NCBI GenBank assembly: GCA_045649415.1
Contig: JAZRPY010000014.1
Location: 124,001-188,000, forward strand
Reading direction: 5' to 3'
DNA length: 64,000 nt
DNA from: CAKSQL01 sp045649415
GTDB taxonomy: Bacteria > Bacillota > Clostridia > UBA1381
Numbering within the stretch: position 1 is the stretch's first letter; every line of letters begins with the position of its first letter. Positions 33,445 to 41,857 of the stretch are shown here, in pieces. Under the pieces are notes generated by a model. The model was not told where the DNA came from, did no database searches, and worked only from the letters and a program-made list of their open reading frames with translations. A program made the position numbers and the translations under genes.

Positions 33445-34608
33445 TTAAATTTTGTTAAGATAGTTAAGGGTTTTCACCACCTTCCCGTCTTTTAAATAAA
33501 TTCTCGGAATACGCTTTGAAATCATACAAACAACCTCGTAGTTAATAGTTCCGATTATGTCTGCCAATTCATCTGCTGTCACAATATCTGCTCCAAAAAT
33601 GACTACTTCATCACCTGTGTTAATAGTATTGACATTTGTTACATCAATCATACATTGGTCCATACAAATTTTGCCGATAACAGGCACAGGTTGGTTTTTC
33701 GCTGCCATTTTAGATTTATTTGACAACAATCTCGTGTATCCGTCAGCATAACCAATCGGCACAGTTGCAATTTTTGTGGGTTGATTGGTTATGTAAGTTT
33801 TGCCATAGCTGACGCCACGCTTATCCGAAATGGTTTTAATCATGGTAATCTGAGATTTTACTGTCATGACGGGTTTAAGGTTAATTTTTTCTTTATTTAC
33901 ATCCTTTGAAGGATATAGTCCATATAAAATTATCCCTGCTCTTACCATATTAAGATGCATTTGGGGATATTGAATTATTGCGGCACTGTTTGCAATATGC
34001 TTGATTGGGATGTTGAGTCCCTTTTCCTCTAAGATATTGCAAACTGTTATAAATCTGTTGAATTGAAGCTGGGTGTAGGATGAATCAGGCTCGTCAGAGG
34101 TTGAAAAATGGGAAAATATCCCTTCAACTTCAATGTTGGGGAGCTTGCTGATTTTTATAATTGTATCAGACAACTCCTCATCATTCACACCTGCAACAAA
34201 GCCAATTCTGGACATTCCTGTATCAAGCTTGATATGAATTTTAGCGATTTTCCCAAGCTCAGTTGCCCTTTCTGATAAAACTTTGGCAAGGTCATAGGAG
34301 AAAACTGTTGCAGTAAGGGAGTGGGTAATAAGGGTGTCGCAATCCTCATTCTGGGAGGCACCCAAAATAAGAATAGGAACATCAATATTGTGGTCCCTTA
34401 GCTGAACTCCTTCATCACTACAGGCAACTGCTAAATAGTCAACACCGTTTTCTATCAAAACATTGGTTGCTTCAACAACTCCGTGACCATAAGCATCTGC
34501 CTTCACAACTGCCATTATTTTGGTGGAAGGCTTTGTTATTTTTTTAATCTGGTTAAAATTATAGGCTAAAGCATCTGTGTCAATCTCTGCCCATGTTCTA
34601 TTTTCCAT
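33445..34608 (-). CDS. alr: Alanine racemase
   Basis: 387-aa PLP enzyme that makes D-Ala for peptidoglycan. AVVKADAYGHG carries the PLP-Lys (about residue 34). GVSYGKTYIT carries the catalytic Tyr of the second base, followed by PIGYADGYTRLLS, and GKICMDQCMIDVT is near the C-terminus. It lies within the nfeD-to-ndoA operon. Confidence 0.96.
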   Translation of the reverse strand: MENRTWAEIDTDALAYNFNQIKKITKPSTKIMAVVKADAYGHGVVEATNVLIENGVDYLAVACSDEGVQLRDHNIDVPILILGASQNEDCDTLITHSLTATVFSYDLAKVLSERATELGKIAKIHIKLDTGMSRIGFVAGVNDEELSDTIIKISKLPNIEVEGIFSHFSTSDEPDSSYTQLQFNRFITVCNILEEKGLNIPIKHIANSAAIIQYPQMHLNMVRAGIILYGLYPSKDVNKEKINLKPVMTVKSQITMIKTISDKRGVSYGKTYITNQPTKIATVPIGYADGYTRLLSNKSKMAAKNQPVPVIGKICMDQCMIDVTNVNTINTGDEVVIFGADIVTADELADIIGTINYEVVCMISKRIPRIYLKDGKVVKTLNYLNKI

Positions 34609-34642
34609 AATTCATTCCTCTTTATTGTAGCATAAAATTTGA

Positions 34643-36172
34643 TTATTTTCCAGTGGAAATATTTGATATTGCCTCATAGATATTATCTGATATATCTGAA
34701 GCAGTAATTGATATTTTACCTAATTTTTCGGCTGCTATATCACCTGCCAAGCCATGAAGATAAACTGACAGGATTGCAGCATCGGTTTCATCCATACCAC
34801 CTGCTATAAAGGCTGCAATCATTCCTGATAACACATCTCCACTACCACCTGTTGCCATACCGGGATTTCCTGTGGTATTTATGTACTGAGTTCCGTCGGG
34901 AGCAGTTACAATGGTGTGATGTCCCTTTAAAACAAGAGTGACTCCATGTCTGGTTGCAAATTCTAAGGATAGGGAAAGTCTGTTTTTTATTACCTCCTCT
35001 ATCGGCTTATCAATAAGTCTTGCAAACTCCATTTCGTGAGGAGTGAAAACAAGATTTGAATTGCATAAATCCAATGAGCCGATGGTCTGGGATAAATGAT
35101 ATAATCCGTCGGCATCGATTACAATGGGTATATCGGAATTTGAAAGAATTTCTCTCAATAACAGTTCTCCGTCTGTTTCTCTGCCCATACCGGGACCGAA
35201 CAGAAGCACATCTGAGGACAACATCTTATTGTATATTTTGTTGTAGCCTGAAAAGGTAAGGCTTCCGTTTTCGCTATCAAGAGGCAGAGTCATTGCCTCG
35301 GTCAATTTAATTTCCATTATGGAGTTTAATTCCTCAGGCACGCCTGCAGTCACAAGTCCTGCACCACATTTTAAAGCTGAATTTGAGGCTAAGGAAATCG
35401 CACCTGTCATTCCTGTGGATGCGCCAACCATAAACACCTTTCCGTAGTCACCCTTCTGGGAATTGTTTTTCCTTTTCGGGAGGAGGGAGGATGCCAATTC
35501 TTTATCAATGGTATTAACATTTATATTCGCATTTTTTATTATATAGTCAGGAATTGAAATATCACAAAGAATAATTTTTCCTGTGTAGTCTGCACCGGGG
35601 TATAGGAACATTCCATTTTTGTATGCGACAAAGGTAACGGTGATATCAGCTTTTATAGCCTCAGAGCCGACATATCCGTCATCTGCAGAAACTCCACTGG
35701 GGATATCTACTGAAAGCACCTTTTTTGCATTAGTGTTTATAGCCCTGATAATATCAAGAGCATCACCTGTTACAGCACCTGTTATTCCTGTGCCGAAAAT
35801 AGCGTCCACTATTAAATCACAGGTTGATATATAATATTCCAAATCATGTGCATATGTGATGTGGGAGATTGGTACTCCCATATTTTTTATAATGTCATAA
35901 TTTATAAGGGCGTCATTTCTAAAATCCTCTCCACATACCAAAAAGACACTCACATCATAGCCCTTTATGGAAAGCTGTCGGGCGATTGCAAAGCCGTCAC
36001 CACCATTATTGCCCTTGCCACAAAAGATGCCTATTTTTTTAACCTTCAGCTTCTCTATCTGTGAAACACAAGCCAATGCAGCATTTTCCATTAAAACTAT
36101 TGAAGGAATGCCCACAATTTCAGAGGCAGAACTGTCAATCATACGCATTTTATCAGCAGTACAGATTTTCAT
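34643..36172 (-). CDS. nnr: Bifunctional NAD(P)H-hydrate epimerase / ADP-dependent dehydratase
   Basis: 509-aa fusion that repairs hydrated NADH and NADPH. The N-terminal NnrE (YjeF_N) domain (about 1-215) contains GIFCGKGNNGGDGFAIARQL and DAIFGTGITG. The C-terminal NnrD kinase-like domain (about 225-505) contains KGDYGKVFMVGAS, TPHEMEFARL and NPGMATGGSGDVLSGMIAA. I chose the ATG at 36172 (AGGGG 10 nt upstream) over a TTG at 36178. It takes the place that a lipoprotein gene (ydcC) has in the Bacillus acpS-alr operon. Confidence 0.94.
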   Translation of the reverse strand: MKICTADKMRMIDSSASEIVGIPSIVLMENAALACVSQIEKLKVKKIGIFCGKGNNGGDGFAIARQLSIKGYDVSVFLVCGEDFRNDALINYDIIKNMGVPISHITYAHDLEYYISTCDLIVDAIFGTGITGAVTGDALDIIRAINTNAKKVLSVDIPSGVSADDGYVGSEAIKADITVTFVAYKNGMFLYPGADYTGKIILCDISIPDYIIKNANINVNTIDKELASSLLPKRKNNSQKGDYGKVFMVGASTGMTGAISLASNSALKCGAGLVTAGVPEELNSIMEIKLTEAMTLPLDSENGSLTFSGYNKIYNKMLSSDVLLFGPGMGRETDGELLLREILSNSDIPIVIDADGLYHLSQTIGSLDLCNSNLVFTPHEMEFARLIDKPIEEVIKNRLSLSLEFATRHGVTLVLKGHHTIVTAPDGTQYINTTGNPGMATGGSGDVLSGMIAAFIAGGMDETDAAILSVYLHGLAGDIAAEKLGKISITASDISDNIYEAISNISTGK

Positions 36173-36202
36173 ATACAAATCACCCCTTATAAATTTATCA
36201 TT

Positions 36203-36544
36203 TTATTTTTCAATAATAACAAAGGCAGTTGCAAGGTCCTTGGAATGAGATAAGGATAGGAATATATTTCCCTTAGTCGCAGCCTGGTTATATGCCTTTA
36301 TATATGGTTTTCCCAACTCGTCGTGAAAAATTTCAATATCTTTTAAGGAAAAACCTCGTATTCCTGTACCCAATGCCTTGGAATATGCTTCCTTTGCAGC
36401 ATAGCATGCCGCAGCAGACTGAGCCCTGTTATTTATGTATTTGATTTCCTGTGGAGTAAAGCACTTTTCCATAAATGAATTTAAGGGTATAAGATGATTA
36501 AATCTTGAAATTTCAACTATGTCGGTCCCTATTCCCAAAATCAT
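36203..36544 (-). CDS. acpS: Holo-[acyl-carrier-protein] synthase
   Basis: 113-aa phosphopantetheinyl transferase that activates ACP. The metal site is GIGTDIVEISRF (Asp at about residue 7) and AAKEAYSKALGTG (Glu in AxKEA). The length is typical. Its ATG has GGAGG about 8 nt upstream. First of the acpS-nnr-alr-ndoAI-ndoA block shared with Bacillus. Confidence 0.95.
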   Translation of the reverse strand: MILGIGTDIVEISRFNHLIPLNSFMEKCFTPQEIKYINNRAQSAAACYAAKEAYSKALGTGIRGFSLKDIEIFHDELGKPYIKAYNQAATKGNIFLSLSHSKDLATAFVIIEK

Positions 36545-36567
36545 TGTGCCTTCCTCCTTTTTATAAT

Positions 36568-37074
36568 TTAGAGCATAACTATTCTTGGTGCTACTAATTT
36601 TAAACTCTCCTTGATTTTTTCGTTAGGAGTAAATATAAGTCTTGCCTTACTTCCATTCTCGTCTGTAAAGTCAATAAAAACCTTTTCAATATCACTATAG
36701 CCTGCAACTGCTTCATAGGTTTTCACAATACCATGGGTGTTTGAAAATTCTAAACAAGAGGTATAGTTGCAAAGTTGGGCATTGTTCATATCTATGCTTA
36801 CAATGTCTTTTCTTGAGCTTTTACCCATAATCTTTGCAATGTCAAGATAGTGGGCTGTGAGTTCATATTCATATTCAATATTCATTGATTTAACAAGCTT
36901 CATAGCACCCCAACCTGAGAAAAAGATGATGAGGGCTGCAACGGTTTTTAAATGGATTAAAAATACGATTGTAAAAAACCAGATAATAGTAAGTCCTAAA
37001 GAAACCAAGGCTGCGTTTATATAATCCACAGCAGTTTTCTTTTTTAAGACAAGCTGCTCTGCGTGAATGTCCAT
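36568..37074 (-). CDS. Unrecognised small membrane protein
   Basis: 168 aa. Two closely spaced hydrophobic helices (about 20-36 and 42-57) follow a short cytoplasmic N-terminus. The remaining 110 residues form a soluble domain of alternating strands (e.g. HYLDIAKIMGKSSRKDIVSI, KVFIDFTDENGSKARLIF) ending in LKLVAPRIVML. This resembles a PH-like bacterial membrane-associated fold and DUF6106-type clostridial proteins, from memory and not verified. It lies between rdgB and acpS (18- and 23-nt gaps) with AGAGG upstream. Confidence 0.6.
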   Translation of the reverse strand: MDIHAEQLVLKKKTAVDYINAALVSLGLTIIWFFTIVFLIHLKTVAALIIFFSGWGAMKLVKSMNIEYEYELTAHYLDIAKIMGKSSRKDIVSIDMNNAQLCNYTSCLEFSNTHGIVKTYEAVAGYSDIEKVFIDFTDENGSKARLIFTPNEKIKESLKLVAPRIVML

Positions 37075-37092
37075 AGCTATGTACCTCTTTTG

Positions 37093-37683
37093 TTATAGAT
37101 TATTTCGTCCCTTTAATATTTCATATAATGCCACTAAGCCTCTGTATCTGTGGCTTATTTTGTTCTTTTCCTCACTTGTTGCCTCTCCAAAGGTTTTTCC
37201 AATCTCTGGCGAGAAAAATATTGGGTCATACCCAAAGCCACCATCACCCATAGGCTTGTGAGTGAGAGTTCCTAAAACCTCTCCTGTGGTGATGATTTCT
37301 TCTCCGTCAGGGAAGATAAAAGCAATTGCCGACACGAATTTTGCGGCTCGGTTTTCCTCGTCTTTTAATTCGGATAAAAGCTTTTGAACTCTTTCCTCGT
37401 CCGTTGCATCTTCGCCTGCATATCTTGCAGAATATACTCCAGGTGCACCGTCTAATGCATCAACGCAAAGCCCTGAATCGTCTGCGATTACTGCACAATC
37501 ACAAAACTCTGCAACGGCACGGGCTTTTATGAGAGCATTGTCACAAAAAGTTTTTCCGTTTTCTTCGGGCTCAATAAATATTCCTGCCTCGTTCTGAGCG
37601 ATAACGCTAAAACCAAGAGAGCCTAAAATACTCTGTATTTCCTTTATTTTTCCTTTGTTGTGTGTAGCTGCAATAACCTTCAT
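37093..37683 (-). CDS. rdgB: XTP/dITP diphosphatase (RdgB/HAM1)
   Basis: 196 aa. It hydrolyses non-canonical purine triphosphates (ITP, XTP) to keep them out of nucleic acids. ATHNKGKIKEI at the N-terminus, AVIADDSGLCVDALDGAPGVYSARYAGE in the middle, GDGGFGYDPIFF and SHRYRGLVAL near the end are all conserved. AAGGAG lies before the ATG. Confidence 0.96.
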   Translation of the reverse strand: MKVIAATHNKGKIKEIQSILGSLGFSVIAQNEAGIFIEPEENGKTFCDNALIKARAVAEFCDCAVIADDSGLCVDALDGAPGVYSARYAGEDATDEERVQKLLSELKDEENRAAKFVSAIAFIFPDGEEIITTGEVLGTLTHKPMGDGGFGYDPIFFSPEIGKTFGEATSEEKNKISHRYRGLVALYEILKGRNNL

Positions 37684-37699
37684 ATGTTACTACTCCTTT

Positions 37700-38851
37700 T
37701 TAGTTTACATTATATAAATGTTCTAAGATTGAGCAAATTTCATGCTTAGAAGGAACTCGAGGATTATTTGGAGTGCAGGCATCTGCCAATGCCTTTTCTG
37801 CCATTGAATCGATAGCATTAAAATACTCCGTTCTGTCAATACCACATTGGGAAATCGATAGTGGCATATTCATTTCCTTCATCATAAATTGAATCCAGCT
37901 CACAAGAGCACGGACGGTTGTTATTTCATTAAAGTTGTTAAGTCCTAAAAGCTTTGCAATGTTTATATACTTCTTTACTGCTGGCAAATACTCCGAACGA
38001 CTTTTTGAGTGCTTGTTAATGTCGGCATTGAATTCTATAACATGGGGAAGAACCATTGCATTTGCTCTGCCGTGTGGAATATGGAACTGAGCACCGATTG
38101 CATGAGCGATTCCGTGGTTCAGTCCAAGACCCGCAGAATTAAATGCAAGGCCTGCAAGACAAGATGCAACATGCATTTTCTTCCTTGCATGAGTGTCATT
38201 ATTGTCAAAATATGAACGGAGGAGAAAAACTCCACATATTTCAATAGCTTTTTCAGCAAGCGCTGCTGAAAATTCATTATTTTTCAAGCTTACATACGCC
38301 TCTATTGCATGGGTGAGAACATCCATACCTGTGTCGGCAGTAACAGTTGCAGGTACGCTTTTAACAAGCTCTGCATCCAATATTGCCTCCTCAGGCAATA
38401 AATCATCCGACACAAGTGGATATTTAACATTTTTCTCTGTATCACTCACAACTGCAAAGCTTGTGACCTCACTGCCTGTTCCACTTGTTGTGGGAATAGC
38501 AATCAGGGCAACATTTTCATTTTTTGTTGCCTTTTTATATAATTCACGGATGGCCTTTGCAGAATCAAGGGCACTTCCTCCACCGATTGCAACAATTGCG
38601 TCAGGGTTATATTCTGCCATTTTCTTTACCCCTAAAGTAATTTTTTCAATGGGTGGGTCAGGAACCACATCTGAAAAGACATCAAATTCTGCATTTCCCT
38701 CATTAAGCTTATATGTGACCATCTGTAGCATCCCGCTTTTAACAACAAAAGGGTCTGTGATAATCAATATACGCTTATATGGAATTTGGGAAAGCCGGTC
38801 AAGGGCATTGTCCCCGAAATATATAGTTGTTTTAATATCAAAGCTGTTCAT
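37700..38851 (-). CDS. Iron-containing alcohol dehydrogenase
   Basis: 383-aa group III dehydrogenase. Nucleotide site GGGSALDSAKAIRELY (about 95). Metal ligands are probably Asp and His in DTGMDVLTHAIEAY, plus His in NHGIAHAIGAQFHIPHGRAN. The N-terminal TTIYFGDNALDRL and overall length match PduQ/EutG-like and 1-propanol dehydrogenase enzymes that reduce short aldehydes. The substrate is not determined. It lies between the SPFH gene and rdgB in the long operon. Confidence 0.88.
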   Translation of the reverse strand: MNSFDIKTTIYFGDNALDRLSQIPYKRILIITDPFVVKSGMLQMVTYKLNEGNAEFDVFSDVVPDPPIEKITLGVKKMAEYNPDAIVAIGGGSALDSAKAIRELYKKATKNENVALIAIPTTSGTGSEVTSFAVVSDTEKNVKYPLVSDDLLPEEAILDAELVKSVPATVTADTGMDVLTHAIEAYVSLKNNEFSAALAEKAIEICGVFLLRSYFDNNDTHARKKMHVASCLAGLAFNSAGLGLNHGIAHAIGAQFHIPHGRANAMVLPHVIEFNADINKHSKSRSEYLPAVKKYINIAKLLGLNNFNEITTVRALVSWIQFMMKEMNMPLSISQCGIDRTEYFNAIDSMAEKALADACTPNNPRVPSKHEICSILEHLYNVN

Positions 38852-38867
38852 TTGTTTTCATCCTTTA

Positions 38868-39758
38868 TTATTTTTCGTTCTTAATATCTGTCATTAACTC
38901 CTTAACTGAGGTTGCAAGACCTGCAAGACCTTGTATCTGTGAAGGAATTATAATCTTGGTTGACTTTCCGTCACCCACCTTTTCAAAGCTTTCAAGTGCC
39001 TTTAGTGAGATGTATGAGTCGGAAGGGTTAGCCTCGTTGATTTTCTTGATACCTTCTGCAATAGCAGTCTGTACTGTTAAAATCGCAGCAGCCTCACCCT
39101 CTGCTTCCTTGATGGCAGCTTGCTTTTTAGCTTCAGCTCTTAAAATTGCAGACTCCTTTTCGCCTTCTGCCAGAAGTATTGCAGATTTTTTGCTTCCCTC
39201 AGCAATCAGGATTGATTCACGGCGTTCTCTTTCTGCCTTCATCTGCTTTTCCATTGCGTCCTGAATTTCTCTCGGTGGAAGAATGTTTTTAAGCTCTACT
39301 CTGTTTATTTTAATTCCCCACGGGTCAGTTGCCTCGTCAAGAATAGTACGCATCTTTGTATTGACAGTATCTCTTGAGGTAAGAGTTTCATCGAGCTCCA
39401 GATCACCTATAATATTTCTAAGGGTTGTGGCAGTTAGGTTCTCAATTGCCATCATTGGTCTTTCAACACCATAGGTATAGCTCTTCGGGTCTGTAATCTG
39501 ATAATATACAACTGTGTCAATCTGCATAGTTACATTATCCTTTGTGATAACAGGTTGGGGAGGGAAGTCCACAACATGCTCCTTTAAATTGACTCTTTTT
39601 GCAACCTTGTCAATAAAAGGCACTTTAAAATGCAATCCTACGCCCCAAGCAGCATGAAAGCCACCAAGTCTTTCCACAATATAAGAATTTGCCTGTGGCA
39701 CAATCTTAATACAAGAAACTATCAAGACAATAATTAAAACAATAAATACTAATCCCAT
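38868..39758 (-). CDS. SPFH/band 7 membrane protein (stomatin/QmcA-like)
   Basis: 296 aa. A single N-terminal transmembrane segment (2-20) is followed by the SPFH domain (about 25-180, e.g. FKVPFIDKVAKRVNLKEHVVDFPPQ). A long Ala/Glu/Lys coiled coil follows (about 185-245, repeats of ILLAEGEKESAILRAEAKKQ). It probably oligomerises in membrane microdomains. Its upstream neighbour is NfeD, the standard SPFH partner, so a membrane-organising or stress role is likely (inference). Confidence 0.9.
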   Translation of the reverse strand: MGLVFIVLIIVLIVSCIKIVPQANSYIVERLGGFHAAWGVGLHFKVPFIDKVAKRVNLKEHVVDFPPQPVITKDNVTMQIDTVVYYQITDPKSYTYGVERPMMAIENLTATTLRNIIGDLELDETLTSRDTVNTKMRTILDEATDPWGIKINRVELKNILPPREIQDAMEKQMKAERERRESILIAEGSKKSAILLAEGEKESAILRAEAKKQAAIKEAEGEAAAILTVQTAIAEGIKKINEANPSDSYISLKALESFEKVGDGKSTKIIIPSQIQGLAGLATSVKELMTDIKNEK

Positions 39759-39773
39759 AATACATTCTCCTTT

Positions 39774-40202
39774 TTACTCTGCTTTGGGGATAACTATAAG
39801 CTTAACCCCTTCAATTTTTTCTACCTTTACCAAAACATCCTTTGCTATCAGCTCACCATCTGAGCTTTTTGCAGACCAGGTAGAACCATCAAGTGTTACC
39901 TGACCCCTACTCTTAATATTATCAATTTCTTCTGTAACTACTCCAATTTTACCGATTATTGCATCTAAATTTGTTTTTTCCTTAGGTGAGTTCATATATC
40001 TCTTTATAAGTGGTCTTGTCAGAATTAAAGTGATAGCAGAAACAACAATGAAAAGCACCCATTGAATCGTTGAGCCTGCTCCTAACAAAGCACCTATAAA
40101 AGCGGCAATAGAGCCTACGATAAACCATATGGAAACCATCTGTGCAGTTACCATTTCAACAATAGAGAATAAAACAATTGCTATAAGCCACATATATACC
40201 AT
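39774..40202 (-). CDS. NfeD family membrane protein
   Basis: 142 aa. Hydrophobic helices span about 4-70 (e.g. VSIWFIVGSIAAFIGALL). A C-terminal OB-fold domain (about 85-142, IGKIGVVTEEIDNIKSRGQVT and VKVEKIEG) is the NfeD soluble domain. It partners the SPFH protein encoded next. First gene of the ten-gene operon. The start codon immediately follows the stop of a 7-codon upstream reading frame. Confidence 0.9.
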   Translation of the reverse strand: MVYMWLIAIVLFSIVEMVTAQMVSIWFIVGSIAAFIGALLGAGSTIQWVLFIVVSAITLILTRPLIKRYMNSPKEKTNLDAIIGKIGVVTEEIDNIKSRGQVTLDGSTWSAKSSDGELIAKDVLVKVEKIEGVKLIVIPKAE

Positions 40203-40240
40203 TCAAACCACATCCTCTATAATCATTTTACCTCCATTAT

Positions 40241-40269
40241 ATTCTATCATTTTTCTTTTTAAAAGTCAA
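40241..40269 (-). promoter_or_regulatory. Promoter of the nfeD-to-ndoA operon
   Basis: Minus strand: TTGACT (40264-40269), 17-nt spacer, TAGAAT (40241-40246). All ten downstream genes are less than 40 nt apart. Confidence 0.82.
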
Positions 40270-40303
40270 TATATTAAGGTCACTATTATAAAATTAAAAA
40301 TCA

Positions 40304-40335
40304 AAAAAAGCTGTTGCATAAACAACAGCTTTTTT
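40304..40335. terminator. Bidirectional terminator after the M23 peptidase gene
   Basis: Arms AAAAAAGCTGTTG (40304-40316) and CAACAGCTTTTTT (40323-40335). T-rich on both strands. Confidence 0.88.
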
Positions 40336-40339
40336 AGTG

Positions 40340-41491
40340 TTATATATGGTCAAACGGATTCTGTGCAGTTCCGTTTAATTGGATTTCGAAATGACAATGT
40401 GGACCTGTTGAATTTCCTGTGTTACCAACACGGGCAATCAATTGTCCTTTAGAAACAATTTCTCCTTCACTGACCAATAACTCGTCACAATGAGCATAGA
40501 CAGTTACAAATCCGTTGTTGTGGTCAATTTTAACCACTTTTCCGTAGGAACCACTTGATTGAGAATGGATAACAACGCCTGTGTCCGATGCAACAATGGG
40601 AGTACCTATTGGGGCTGCCAAATCAATCCCCTTGTGGGTTCTGCCCCAACGACTTCCATAGCCTGAGGAGAGTCTGCCTGAGGTAGGCATTATAAAACTG
40701 CCTGTACCTGAATTTGGGACTTCTTTTGTGCCAACCCTAACAATCTGGGCCACAGGCTGAGAAATAACCTCCTGTGAAAGAATGCTTTTTCCTGCTAAAA
40801 CACCATTGTTGTATTCAATGGTTGCAGAAACTCTGTATTCTCCGACCTCACCCTCGTTCATTACCTTTTTTGCACCCTTTATAAGAGTATCGTCAGTCTG
40901 TTCAATAACCTCAAAATCCTTTGTTGAATAATAAACTGTGGCAATAGTAGATTTAACATTTAACAGGGAGTTGTCAATAATATAGGAAAATGCTTCGTCG
41001 AAATCCATTATAGTTGAGGCGCTGACCTTCTTTTCCTTTATTTCAACCTTTTCACGAATGGTGGATACTCCTCCGTCAATCCTGAATTTGTCTATTATAT
41101 CGTCGATTATATCAAGAGCTTCCTTTTTAGTTTTTAAATTACATATCTCTCTGCCATTGGCAACTAATATGTATCCGTCGGTCATATAATCGGAAAGGGT
41201 GGCAATATTATTGTGAAGCTCATCAGTTGTGGTGAGCATACTCTTGTTGATAATTGTTCCTGTTATTTCCACATCAGGATTTATAGTATATTCGTCACCA
41301 AATTCCGAGGCAAGTGCATTGTTGACACTTGACAAGGCATTTTCAAAATTCGAATCATCATCAACATATCCGATTGTTTGACCTTCAACCACTATTTTAT
41401 ATCCACCTGTACAATATCGGTTAAGAATAGAGCTTCCTGTTCCAACGCCAACAAGGATACCTAAAATAGCGGCGATTTGTCGCTGATTCAT
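40340..41491 (-). CDS. M23 family metallopeptidase with G5 domain
   Basis: 383-aa exported murein hydrolase. An N-terminal hydrophobic segment (about 5-22) serves as signal or anchor, followed by a helical region. A G5 domain spans about 190-265 (GEVGEYRVSATIEYNNGVLAG, then EVISQPVAQIVRVGTK). The LytM/M23 catalytic domain (about 275-383) has zinc ligands in GRTHKGIDLAAPIG (HxxxD) and GPHCHFEIQ (HxH). It probably cleaves peptidoglycan cross-bridges outside the membrane. Monocistronic. Confidence 0.92.
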   Translation of the reverse strand: MNQRQIAAILGILVGVGTGSSILNRYCTGGYKIVVEGQTIGYVDDDSNFENALSSVNNALASEFGDEYTINPDVEITGTIINKSMLTTTDELHNNIATLSDYMTDGYILVANGREICNLKTKKEALDIIDDIIDKFRIDGGVSTIREKVEIKEKKVSASTIMDFDEAFSYIIDNSLLNVKSTIATVYYSTKDFEVIEQTDDTLIKGAKKVMNEGEVGEYRVSATIEYNNGVLAGKSILSQEVISQPVAQIVRVGTKEVPNSGTGSFIMPTSGRLSSGYGSRWGRTHKGIDLAAPIGTPIVASDTGVVIHSQSSGSYGKVVKIDHNNGFVTVYAHCDELLVSEGEIVSKGQLIARVGNTGNSTGPHCHFEIQLNGTAQNPFDHI

Positions 41492-41857
41492 TTAAATAAC
41501 ATTCCTTTCATAAGTGATATACTTATGACAAAAATTGCCATAGTATATTTATATGCAATTGGCCTTAAAATTATTACAATTTTATTAAACGCCATATATA
41601 TTATACAGGAAAAGTGTGTATTTTTCAAGTAAAATTTATTAAGAAAGTGTTAAAAGCTATAGCCTGTACAAAATAAAAGTGGCAATAGATAGGAAAATTG
41701 TTGGTTTTTTACTACAAATATAAATTATTTATAAATAATAAAAAAAATGCTTTAATATTATGAAAAAGTATGGTATAATACCAAAATGGAGAAATAAATT
41801 TAAAATGCAGAAATTTAAGCCTTAAATATATAGTATAGATTGAAAGAGGAGAAAAGA
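41492..41857. other. 366-nt divergent intergenic region, M23 peptidase / clpE
   Basis: Near the M23 gene is a small palindrome CATAAGT-GATAT-ACTTATG (41509-41527), an operator candidate. Near clpE is TATAAT (41774-41779) within GGTATAATACC, but its -35 (TTTAAT) is weak. I looked for CtsR (GGTCAAA repeat) and CIRCE (TTAGCACTC) sites and saw neither. The rest is AT-rich without a reading frame I can support. Confidence 0.5.

Noticed and set aside
38193..38897. 234-codon plus-strand frame opposite the iron alcohol dehydrogenase
   Set aside because: The dehydrogenase frame carries all family motifs. The antisense frame is Ser/Ala-rich shadow sequence without a ribosome site.
41640..41857. CtsR or HrcA control of clpE
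   Set aside because: I looked for GGTCAAA direct repeats and the TTAGCACTC-N9-GAGTGCTAA element upstream of clpE and found neither.
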